Shown here: piece by piece, positions 1 through 6,099 of the stretch | Numbering within the stretch: position 1 is the first letter of the stretch | Layout of the letters: each line of letters begins with the position of its first letter | Source of the DNA: Nitrososphaeraceae archaeon | GTDB lineage: Archaea > Thermoproteota > Nitrososphaeria > Nitrososphaerales > Nitrososphaeraceae | Direction: 5' to 3' | DNA: 15,288 nt | Assembly (NCBI GenBank): GCA_025449515.1 | Contig: JANWJI010000128.1 | Coordinates: 1-15,288 of the forward strand | The notes under the pieces: model-generated | Databases searched by the model: none | The model's input: only the letters and a program-made list of their open reading frames with translations | What the model was told of the DNA's origin: nothing | Position numbers and translations under genes: made by a program

Positions 1-911
1 CCATTGCTGGCTTGGGTACGGGTGAATTTTTTGGCTTTCATATCCTCGGATTAGCGGTACTTGCACCAATAACATCCCATATTCCATTCATTGGCGTCTT
101 AAATATTTCAGAGCTAACATTTGTACAAGTAGTGAAGATTCTGAAAGTCTCGGTGGCTATAGGAATTGTGCATTTGCTACTGGCATTCTTTCTTAGGCTT
201 CACAAGGATGTTAAAGACGGTAACAAGGACTTTGTGTGGTTTCATGATATTCCTAACATTATTCAATTTCTCGCAATAGTGTCACTCGTACTAGCGGCCA
301 TAGGTTCTGGATACGATATCATCGGTATGTTTGGAGTTTCTGGCCACACTCATACGGAACCTGTTCCGTGGTTGTCATATACTTTTGGCCGATGGGTAAC
401 GGTGGATATTGTAGCAAAGGCAGCAGTTCCTGTGATTTTTGCGACGGTTGGAATTATGATATACGGTGGATGGAAAGAACAGAAAGAGGCAGCCAAACAT
501 GGTCACGATGAGGGTGGAGGGTTTATGGGCATCGTTATTGAAGTGATACTTGTTAGGATAGTTGAAATGCTATCAAATATAATCAGCTATACCAGATTAG
601 GGATAATGCTGCTAGTACATTCTGCCCTCTTAGTGACTGTGAACCAATCGTATCTACATGGAGGCGGGCTTGCAGTACTAATAGGTGGGAACATTGGAAT
701 TATGTTAATTGAGGGATTGATTGTTTACATTCAGACAATTAGATTACATCTATATGAATGGTTCCCCAAGTGGTATATTGGCGAAGGGGTTGAGTTCAAA
801 AAATTAGTGCCTCGCATGCTATATTCGAATGTGATCTGGAGAAGTAGCAAGGAAGATGCCGGCCCACCATATAAGAAGGCTGACAAGATAGTGCAGGAGC
901 AAAAAGTCTAA
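1..911 (+). CDS. atpI: V/A-type ATP synthase subunit I, C-terminal part (5' end outside window)
   Basis: This is the membrane part of subunit I (the archaeal counterpart of eukaryotic subunit a), the stator half-channel that passes H+ or Na+ to the c-ring. The frame is open through the left edge (first full codon at 3), so the gene is truncated; about 303 residues remain of a family usually near 650-700. At least six hydrophobic segments are visible. The segment around base 594 reads SYTRLG...VHSALL, matching the conserved Arg of the family (yeast Vph1 R735) and the His that follows it. Around 711-747 the EGLIVYIQTIRLH stretch carries the conserved Glu and second Arg. Two His-rich loops (HTHTEP; AKHGHDEGGG) are seen. 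No other ATPase subunit follows downstream. Whether the operon is of the A-type or the acid/pressure-associated V-type lineage cannot be decided from this fragment. Confidence 0.93.
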   Translation, partial: IAGLGTGEFFGFHILGLAVLAPITSHIPFIGVLNISELTFVQVVKILKVSVAIGIVHLLLAFFLRLHKDVKDGNKDFVWFHDIPNIIQFLAIVSLVLAAIGSGYDIIGMFGVSGHTHTEPVPWLSYTFGRWVTVDIVAKAAVPVIFATVGIMIYGGWKEQKEAAKHGHDEGGGFMGIVIEVILVRIVEMLSNIISYTRLGIMLLVHSALLVTVNQSYLHGGGLAVLIGGNIGIMLIEGLIVYIQTIRLHLYEWFPKWYIGEGVEFKKLVPRMLYSNVIWRSSKEDAGPPYKKADKIVQEQKV

Positions 912-933
912 TAAAAATACGTTAAATCGGAAA

Positions 934-970
934 GATATCTTCCTTTCATGAATGGTGAAAGGAAAATATC
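934..970 (+). terminator. 15-bp stem-loop just after atpI
   Basis: The left arm GATATCTTCCTTTCA (934-948) pairs with TGAAAGGAAAATATC (956-970) across a 7-nt loop. Fourteen of 15 positions pair; the one mismatch is C939/A965. It starts 22 nt after the atpI stop. Archaeal termination normally relies on U-tracts rather than hairpins, and no long T-tract follows, so this may be a 3'-end stabiliser or processing site instead. The structure is seen directly; its role is inferred. Confidence 0.5.
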
Positions 971-1170
971 AAATTAAGACATTTCGAGTAGCTGGATGAG
1001 AATATTAAATTCTGCAAGAACACACATTGGATAATGAAATAAAATTAAATAGAGACAGTAACCGGATTTAGGTAACATACGCCAATGATGAGGCATTTCG
1101 ATTGTGAATAAGAATATCGTCTGAGATAACTGCTAATCCTATGAAATCCATTGTATTGGATCTAATACCC

Positions 1171-1196
1171 CGCAATGTTCCGCAATGTTCCGCAAT
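1171..1196. repeat. 10-bp tandem repeat, 2.6 copies
   Basis: CGCAATGTTC is present twice in full and then as CGCAAT, head to tail with no mismatches. It is non-coding. It could be replication slippage or a binding-site array; nothing else here distinguishes these. Confidence 0.7.
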
Positions 1197-1410
1197 CTAT
1201 CACTAGAAAATGAATTATGTTGACGGGCAATTTATCAAATTCGTTGATTGGGAAGTATGCAAAAGGATTGTCAATTAGTGTAATCTATGCCTACTGTCAG
1301 ACTAAAATGATCGACATAAAATGACATAATCTATTGTATTTAAGCATTTCTAATCTAATTTGTCGGATACAAGATAATTGAAAGGTGACATTTTAAAAAG
1401 GATTGAACTG

Positions 1411-2211
1411 TTAGACAAAGAACCCTGTATACTTTGATTTACCCATCATGCGTCCAGTATTATCACGTAAAATGATTGAACTTACCGGAACAACACTATG
1501 TATTCCAACAAGATAATGACGATTATGAATCACTGCAAGTACGTATTCATATCTCCAGAGAAGATATTTTTCCTTTTCGTTCATCAGATCTTTTATTGGT
1601 ATTACTGGTTCAACAAATTGAGTTGCGTAATCATTATTTAGAGAACTATCGATACTTTCACTTCCACTTTTCTGTTTGTAGTCCCATAATTGGTAGCTAT
1701 CCCACATCGAATCAATAGATTCAGGCCTATTTCTTGTATATAGCAAGCGGGGCCTAAATGCTATTATCATGCTTAAACACAACATAGAAATACCCAGAAA
1801 AAAATAGGCATCAGCAGCCTGGGTAATCGATTCATGTGTTATGAGTACCTTTATTCCCTTAAATTTGCCTTCTTGGGGTATGTTTAAACCATAAAATGGA
1901 AGAGCAATACCAGTAAAAACCAGAACAAGTCCTAGTATGGAGATACTTATCGGTATGACTCCTGCCCATATAACAGACAGCTCGACAAAGAAAAGTAAAA
2001 TAATAGTTGCAGTAATGATGAAATTCTGCATTATAGATTCACTGGAGATTACTGTGACAACAGCAGAATGAAGAACAAATAAAAGTACTATACTGAGCAA
2101 TCCTGGGACTAAGAGCGTAATCTTATTTACGAATATTCTTCGAAAAATATTGCGAATGCTTTTGTAAATTAAATTACCAGTTAGAACCTTCGCAACATCA
2201 TCTGGATTCAT
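1411..2211 (-). CDS. Membrane protein of unknown function, four predicted TM segments
   Basis: I do not recognise a family. The 266-residue product has a basic N-terminus (around residues 15-30), then hydrophobic segments at about 31-55, 62-85, 86-108 and 134-152. A hydrophilic, Trp/Tyr-containing C-terminal part of about 115 residues follows, probably cytoplasmic given the positive residues (RPRLLYTRNR) after the last segment. There are no obvious catalytic motifs, and its single Cys lies in TM4. The ATG at 2211 is favoured because a TATA-like TAATATTTA lies at 2239-2247, placing transcription start about 6 nt before it. It lies 95 bp downstream of pyrI on the same strand but with its own promoter-like box. 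It is probably lineage-restricted. Confidence 0.7.
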   Translation of the reverse strand: MNPDDVAKVLTGNLIYKSIRNIFRRIFVNKITLLVPGLLSIVLLFVLHSAVVTVISSESIMQNFIITATIILLFFVELSVIWAGVIPISISILGLVLVFTGIALPFYGLNIPQEGKFKGIKVLITHESITQAADAYFFLGISMLCLSMIIAFRPRLLYTRNRPESIDSMWDSYQLWDYKQKSGSESIDSSLNNDYATQFVEPVIPIKDLMNEKEKYLLWRYEYVLAVIHNRHYLVGIHSVVPVSSIILRDNTGRMMGKSKYTGFFV

Positions 2212-2238
2212 AGATTTTATAAACCGCAGTCAAGGCAT

Positions 2239-2247
2239 TAAATATTA
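2239..2247 (-). promoter_or_regulatory. TATA-like box of the membrane-protein gene
   Basis: Read on the minus strand it is TAATATTTA, centred about 32 nt upstream of the ATG at 2211, predicting a leader of about 6 nt. A second AT-rich stretch at 2213-2223 is too close to the ATG to serve as the TATA box for this start. Confidence 0.4.
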
Positions 2248-2306
2248 TGCAGTATGATCGCCCAATCACATAGACTATTTATAGCAATTCCATCATTCAT
2301 TGTTGG

Positions 2307-2768
2307 TTAAGACACTAGGTCATTAATCGTAAGGGTCCGCGCACAGTACCTACATTCAAGTATAATGTTTTGTTTGTCTACAATGTCTAACGTAGATCTA
2401 ATGTCTTCCTCGCTGTTACTGATACACTTAAGATTGGGACATCTGAAAATTCCTACTATAGAATCTGGAAGTTGAATTTTGCGCTTTTCAACTAGTTTAT
2501 AGTCCTTTATAATATTGATTGTGGCCCGAGGAGCAATCAATGCAAGTTTATCTGTCTCATATTTCATCAAGAATCTATTTTCGATTTTGACAATATCTTT
2601 TTTTACGTGTTTGTTGCTAGGTACATTTAATGCAACTGTGATGACATTTCCATCTTTGCCAGTTATGTCGATGACGCGCAAGACTACTAATGCCTTCCCG
2701 GCTTCGATATGATCAATTACCGTCCCGTCCTTAATTCTTCGGACTAGTAGCTGACTTGCATCCGACAT
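2307..2768 (-). CDS. pyrI: Aspartate carbamoyltransferase regulatory chain
   Basis: PyrI is the allosteric, zinc-binding chain of ATCase, which controls the first committed step of pyrimidine synthesis by binding nucleotides. The 153 residues match the usual length and order. The N-terminal nucleotide-binding domain has GTVIDHI near 15-21, KKDIVKIEN near 57-64 and APRATIN near 79-85. The C-terminal zinc domain has CPNLKC (C110, C115) and CRYC (C139, C142), the same spacing as the E. coli zinc ligands. The effector-site Asp, His and Lys positions look conserved, so allosteric control is probably retained. No pyrB lies beside it in the window: the gene upstream is a zinc-finger microprotein and the one downstream is a membrane protein. 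The ATG at 2768 is about 2 nt from the predicted transcription start, so the mRNA is probably leaderless. Confidence 0.95.
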   Translation of the reverse strand: MSDASQLLVRRIKDGTVIDHIEAGKALVVLRVIDITGKDGNVITVALNVPSNKHVKKDIVKIENRFLMKYETDKLALIAPRATINIIKDYKLVEKRKIQLPDSIVGIFRCPNLKCISNSEEDIRSTLDIVDKQNIILECRYCARTLTINDLVS

Positions 2769-2792
2769 TCAAAACAAATTATGAATTCGAGG

Positions 2793-2800
2793 ATAAAAGC
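2793..2800 (-). promoter_or_regulatory. TATA-like box of pyrI
   Basis: The minus strand reads GCTTTTATCC around 2791-2800. Its centre is about 28 nt upstream of the pyrI ATG, which fits a leaderless transcript starting at or within 2 nt of that ATG. Confidence 0.45.
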
Positions 2801-2850
2801 GTTGGTCTATTGGGGAATCCGACAGGATAACGAATGCTCCAAATAGTAGT

Positions 2851-2884
2851 GGGTTATTGGATCGACCTAATCGACCCAAAACCC
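2851..2884. repeat. 14-bp stem-loop upstream of pyrI
   Basis: GGGTT (2851-2855) pairs with AACCC (2880-2884). Inside this, TTGGATCGA (2857-2865) pairs with TCGACCCAA (2871-2879) around the loop CCTAA. There is one bulged A (2856) and one mismatch (A2861/C2875). It lies about 83 bp upstream of the pyrI ATG and 245 bp after the stop of the zinc-finger gene, so it may form the 3' end of that transcript. It could also be an operator for pyrI. The structure is observed; the role is not known. Confidence 0.5.
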
Positions 2885-3129
2885 TACAGAGAACATTACG
2901 ATATATCACATTAGATCTAAGTGTATGATAAGGAGAATATAAATTTCCTAATGTTAATATTCTTGGATTCCGAAAATACCCGAATTAGTTCTATTCATTT
3001 AATGTTATTCCATACTGACTGGACACCTATTCGCAGAATATACTCGGGATTTAGTACGGTTTATTATTTTTTCCTTTCTACAATATCCAGAAATCGAATG
3101 AATAGGTTCGCTAACATACCAGGCATGGG

Positions 3130-3249
3130 CTATCCCTCTTCCAAGGTCACCATGCTCAACGGATGTCCAGTTGCATTCCTGTGTTCTGTAGCGGTTTCCT
3201 TATCTGGAAATTGGTTATTACATTTATCACACTTGTATGCAGTATACAT
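3130..3249 (-). CDS. C2H2 zinc-finger microprotein, 39 residues
   Basis: The minus strand encodes a single classical zinc finger. It has C7-x2-C10, a core Phe at 14, then H23-x5-H29: the pattern YKCDKC...F...EHRNATGH, with Cys-to-His spacing of 12. The short tail ends EEG before the TAG stop (3130-3132). This Cys2/His2 arrangement with the F at its expected place is very unlikely by chance, and single-finger small proteins are known in archaea, where they may bind nucleic acid or act as protein partners. The ATG at 3249 is the only start in frame after the upstream stop at 3274-3276. A TATA-like AATATTAA at 3274-3281 puts the transcription start about 2 nt before it, so the mRNA would be leaderless. 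It lies upstream of pyrI on the same strand. Its target is unknown. Confidence 0.75.
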   Translation of the reverse strand: MYTAYKCDKCNNQFPDKETATEHRNATGHPLSMVTLEEG

Positions 3250-3273
3250 AACAAATGCTCTGTACTCTATTGG

Positions 3274-3281
3274 TTAATATT
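3274..3281 (-). promoter_or_regulatory. TATA-like box of the zinc-finger gene
   Basis: The minus strand reads CAATATTAACC with its centre 28-29 nt from the ATG at 3249. This supports a leaderless transcript and the chosen start. Confidence 0.35.
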
Positions 3282-3470
3282 GTTTCATATTTTTGCTCAT
3301 CAATTAACATATGTCTCAAATTCATCTGGGGATATCATGTACTAACTTCTGCGACAAAGTCGTCTCTGCTACTTGGTATAAAGATCATACGTAAAAATAG
3401 CAATATTCCCTGAAGGCAATGTGACGATAGAGCTTTGATTTGAGATCCAAAAATGGGAAGACTCGTCTAT

Positions 3471-3480
3471 TTCTATAGAA
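3471..3480. promoter_or_regulatory. Perfect 10-bp palindrome in a promoter region
   Basis: TTCTATAGAA is self-complementary and lies 38 bp before the ATG at 3518. It contains a TATA-like CTATAG, so a regulator bound here could block the basal transcription factors. The nearby repeated GACTAT/GTCTAT flanks (3465-3486) strengthen the dyad. Confidence 0.35.
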
Positions 3481-3517
3481 GACTATTTACCTAGTATGGA
3501 TCGGTACATGTGTTAAG

Positions 3518-3952
3518 ATGGGAAAGACTAAGAGCGCGTCTAACCGAACTAAAGATCAGGATGAATCTATCCCTAAATGGGCTGAGGATGAGATCAAATC
3601 TGTTCAATTTGATCAGCCAGAGAACTTGACCAGAACAGGCTACATACTCGATATTTATGTAAATGACTATAAAATAGATATTCAGCTTTACGAATCACTT
3701 CCTGATGGTAGAAACATTATTGAGGGTTTGGATGTTCCTAGGTCAATGAATATAGGAGAATTCCTGAAAGGTTATGTATACGAGTTCAGGATAAAGATGT
3801 ACAAAGGACCTCTTAGTGAAAAGGTCACAGAATTTTTGAGGACAAAGTTCAATCTTAATATGAATATAATTTATAAATTCGAGTTGCAGGAATTACAGCT
3901 CATGGATGTAGAATCTGAAACTGCTGAGAGTTTGGATAACGAAACAGACTGA
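3518..3952 (+). CDS. Hypothetical protein, 144 residues, soluble
   Basis: I do not recognise a family. The N-terminal 20 residues are Lys/Ser-rich and probably disordered. Residues 38-130 alternate hydrophobic and polar positions (TGYILDIYVNDYKIDIQLYE; then GYVYEFRIKMYKG), suggesting a beta-rich fold of 4-6 strands with a helix near 98-110 (SEKVTEFLRTKF). The last 15 residues are acidic. There are no Cys, no TM segments and no signal peptide. An OB-like or beta-barrel fold is possible but only a guess. Codon use resembles its neighbours and the frame is uninterrupted, so it is a real gene. It stands alone between a divergent zinc-finger gene and a convergent flippase-like gene, with a palindromic promoter element 38 bp upstream. 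Confidence 0.75.
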   Translation: MGKTKSASNRTKDQDESIPKWAEDEIKSVQFDQPENLTRTGYILDIYVNDYKIDIQLYESLPDGRNIIEGLDVPRSMNIGEFLKGYVYEFRIKMYKGPLSEKVTEFLRTKFNLNMNIIYKFELQELQLMDVESETAESLDNETD

Positions 3953-4012
3953 TCTTGCATAACTTTAGACTAACAAATTATACAGAATAGAATAGTTGCA
4001 TAGATACAGTTG

Positions 4013-4036
4013 CCTGTTCACTAAATAAGGAACAGG
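4013..4036. terminator. 7-bp stem-loop between convergent genes
   Basis: CCTGTTC (4013-4019) and GAACAGG (4030-4036) pair perfectly around a 10-nt AT-rich loop. It sits 61 bp after the stop of the 3518 gene and 5 bp after the stop of the convergent 4041 gene, so either transcript could carry it as a 3' end structure. Confidence 0.4.
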
Positions 4037-4040
4037 ATTC

Positions 4041-5243
4041 CTATATATTTACGGTGTCATTTCCGTCCTTCTTATCTTTCCAATCTTTTAATTCAGCGGA
4101 GGTTTTATCCAAATTAATATCCTTTTCATGTTTGATCTCGTTCGCGTTATATGCGTTGGATTTTTTCTCGGGGGAAGCTACGGAATCAGGAAGTACTGCT
4201 TTATTTACAAACCGAGAGTGTTCCACTTTCGTAACTGTGACTTTGCCTAACGCAAGTCTCATAAGGGCGATCCAAGTTATTACTAACGGAACATGATAAG
4301 ATGCAATCCTCCATGCGATTATCACATTCAAGTGTGAGTTTATTGTTAGATCGTGAAATGAAGGGAGACTATTCAAATTCGAAATATATGCCCACATCCC
4401 CAGTTCTGCAAGTCCGGAGCCACCTATGGTGATAGGCAAATTTGATAACGCAGTAGATGCAGAGGTAGCCATAACTGAATCAAAGAGGCCAAGATACGGT
4501 CCGACCGTATCTATTAGCACCATAAACGACACGCCCTGTAGAATGAATGCCAAAAATGTAATTGCAATTCCTACAGCAAAGGTCTTGCCAGCAGTTTTCG
4601 AATTAAAGTTTTCTCTACTCATATGACATAAATCTGCAATTGCAGTGTTGATGGAGTTGATAGATCTTTGCGCCTTTTCTCTTGGAACAAACCTTTGAAC
4701 TATCCGCAAAGAGAATGAAGGTAGTCTCAGTACACGCCGAGCAGAAAAGAACATTAATAGGAACCAGAAAACAAAGGTCGGAATCGTAATCGATATGACT
4801 ATGATTCCAATGAAATAACCTCCATGTAGGATTGATACCGCACCAGCCATGAATGCAAGGAATGTACCAACGAACACATCAGCTACGATCTCCATCGTAG
4901 TGATCCAAGCGGCTTTGCCGGTTAACACACCCTTCTTCGTCAGCCATGCAATTCTTACCAATTCTCCTCCTACATAAGATGGTGTGGTTTGAGTAACAAA
5001 CTGGCCTCCTAAGCTTGCGCAAAGGGTTTCACCTGTAGAGCTCACATTATGTCCTATGAATTTTTTAATGAAATATTTGAACCTGACTGCTTGCAGAAGG
5101 TATTTGCCCAATACCGACATAGAAGAGAAAATAAATGGAACTAGACCGACCTTAAAGATATCAGCTGGAGAAATATGAATAAAAAAAATCATAATTAGGA
5201 AAGGTACTATACTAGCCGGGATTGCTATCAACCGCCAGTTCAA
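4041..5243 (-). CDS. Flippase-like integral membrane protein (UPF0104 / AglD-LPG synthase TM family)
   Basis: The 400-residue protein has about eight hydrophobic segments, spread over residues 1-330. Two hallmark motifs of the lysylphosphatidylglycerol-synthase-TM/UPF0104 family are present: TPSYVGGELVRIAWL at 87-101 and GGSGLAELG at 274-282. Archaeal members of this group are linked to lipid-linked glycan or polar-lipid handling; the exact substrate is unknown, and there is no soluble aminoacyl-transferase domain, so it is not an LPG synthase proper. A hydrophilic, Lys/Asp-rich tail of about 60 residues follows the membrane part. The only start before an upstream stop is TTG at 5243, about 7 nt after the start site predicted from the TATA-like box at 5272-5280; a later ATG (residue 18) would cut the first TM segment. 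The gene is divergent from the GPN GTPase. Confidence 0.85.
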   Translation of the reverse strand: MNWRLIAIPASIVPFLIMIFFIHISPADIFKVGLVPFIFSSMSVLGKYLLQAVRFKYFIKKFIGHNVSSTGETLCASLGGQFVTQTTPSYVGGELVRIAWLTKKGVLTGKAAWITTMEIVADVFVGTFLAFMAGAVSILHGGYFIGIIVISITIPTFVFWFLLMFFSARRVLRLPSFSLRIVQRFVPREKAQRSINSINTAIADLCHMSRENFNSKTAGKTFAVGIAITFLAFILQGVSFMVLIDTVGPYLGLFDSVMATSASTALSNLPITIGGSGLAELGMWAYISNLNSLPSFHDLTINSHLNVIIAWRIASYHVPLVITWIALMRLALGKVTVTKVEHSRFVNKAVLPDSVASPEKKSNAYNANEIKHEKDINLDKTSAELKDWKDKKDGNDTVNI

Positions 5244-5271
5244 TAAGGCTCAATCATGGTCTACAATAGAG

Positions 5272-5280
5272 TCATATAAT
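5272..5280. promoter_or_regulatory. Shared AT-rich promoter region, divergent genes
   Basis: The minus strand reads ATTATATGA, centred 33 nt from the TTG start at 5243. The plus strand reads TCATATAAT, which could also serve the GPN GTPase with a start site near 5302 and a leader of about 30 nt. Only 89 bp separate the two start codons. Confidence 0.4.
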
Positions 5281-5332
5281 AATCAATAGAAACTAATAGG
5301 ACAAAACCTCCTCATTGTTGGAAAGAAATCAT

Positions 5333-6091
5333 ATGGATGCTATATTTATAACTGGAACAGCGGGGTCGGGAAAATCTGCCTTAACATCAAGATTAATTCA
5401 ATGGTATAAAGATAACAACGCTTACCCGGTGAGTCTTAATTTAGACCCTGGATCTTACAAATTGCCGTACGAGCCGGATGTGGATGTGAGAGACTATGTT
5501 GAAGTTAATACTCTAATGGACAAATATGATCTAGGTCCCAACGGTTCCCTTGTCATGGCAAGCGATCTGATAGCAACTCAACTCGATGAAATCCAAACTG
5601 AGGTAAATGAGCTGAATCCAGATTACGTCATAATTGACACACCCGGACAAATTGAATTATTTGCGTTTAGAGCTAGTGGACCATATTTTGTGACAAATTT
5701 TCAAGCAGATAATAAGGCATCGCTTTTTGTTTTTGACGGGATGCTCGTTTCATCACCTGTTAATTTTATTTCGATCTCATTATTGTCATCTGCTGTAAAG
5801 TTGCGATTGAAGATGGCACAAGTAAATGCCTTAACAAAACGAGATCTATTACTTGATAGGCTACAAGAGATACTCGAATGGTCCACTTCGATTACTTCTT
5901 TAGAAAAGAGTCTTGACAGTGAGAAAGATAGTGAGTATTCTCTTTTGTGCAAAGAAATAACAAGAAGTTATAACTTGGGAGGGTTCACAGAGGATCTTTT
6001 CGCAATTTCTAATCTCACAATGAGTGGAATGGTAAATCTGGTCGCGGCTCTTGCAAGAATACTTAATCAAGGGGAGGAAGTAAGAGACTGA
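5333..6091 (+). CDS. GPN-loop GTPase
   Basis: This is a P-loop GTPase of the GPN family, homodimeric in archaea and related to eukaryotic GPN1-3, which assist assembly or nuclear import of RNA polymerase II; the archaeal function is less clear. Numbered from the ATG at 5333 it has 252 residues: Walker A GTAGSGKS (8-15), the diagnostic GPN loop DLGPNGSL (66-73), the switch/Walker B DTPGQIE (102-108) and a G4-like LTKRD. I prefer the ATG at 5333, which sets the P-loop 7 residues from the N-terminus as usual; two TTG codons just upstream (5315, 5318) would add 6 residues. A helical, charged insertion near 185-215 matches the family. The homoserine kinase gene begins 8 nt after the stop, so the two are probably co-transcribed. 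Confidence 0.93.
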   Translation: MDAIFITGTAGSGKSALTSRLIQWYKDNNAYPVSLNLDPGSYKLPYEPDVDVRDYVEVNTLMDKYDLGPNGSLVMASDLIATQLDEIQTEVNELNPDYVIIDTPGQIELFAFRASGPYFVTNFQADNKASLFVFDGMLVSSPVNFISISLLSSAVKLRLKMAQVNALTKRDLLLDRLQEILEWSTSITSLEKSLDSEKDSEYSLLCKEITRSYNLGGFTEDLFAISNLTMSGMVNLVAALARILNQGEEVRD

Positions 6092-6099
6092 TATAGTGA

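Larger units (their letters stand above)
912..1410. other. 499-bp intergenic region without a recognisable gene
   Basis: Both strands are broken by stops and I find no tRNA, zinc-finger or other small gene. It holds the stem-loop at 934-970 and a 10-bp tandem repeat at 1171-1196. A short inverted repeat ATCCA/TGGAT lies at 1146-1161. A TATA-like TGTATTTAAG near 1335 has no convincing gene behind it. It separates atpI (+) from the convergent membrane-protein gene (-), so it probably contains both 3' untranslated ends. Confidence 0.6.
2769..3129. other. 361-bp intergenic region between the zinc-finger gene and pyrI
   Basis: It holds the pyrI promoter-like box (2793-2800), the 14-bp stem-loop (2851-2884) and otherwise AT-rich DNA. 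A 118-codon plus-strand ORF crosses it (2921-3277) but has an irregular composition and overlaps the well-supported minus-strand zinc-finger gene, so I do not call it. Confidence 0.55.

Noticed and set aside
1171..1196. CRISPR-like repeat
   Set aside because: The unit is only 10 bp and head-to-tail with no spacers; no cas gene is near.
1476..1718. 80-codon plus-strand ORF
   Set aside because: It lies entirely inside the opposite-strand membrane-protein gene and looks like a shadow.
2921..3277. 118-codon plus-strand ORF with hydrophobic stretches
   Set aside because: Its composition is irregular, and it is antisense to the zinc-finger ORF, whose Cys/His pattern is far better evidence of coding.
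3163..3345. 60-codon plus-strand ORF
   Set aside because: It is an antisense shadow of the zinc-finger gene with no start signal or recognisable motif.
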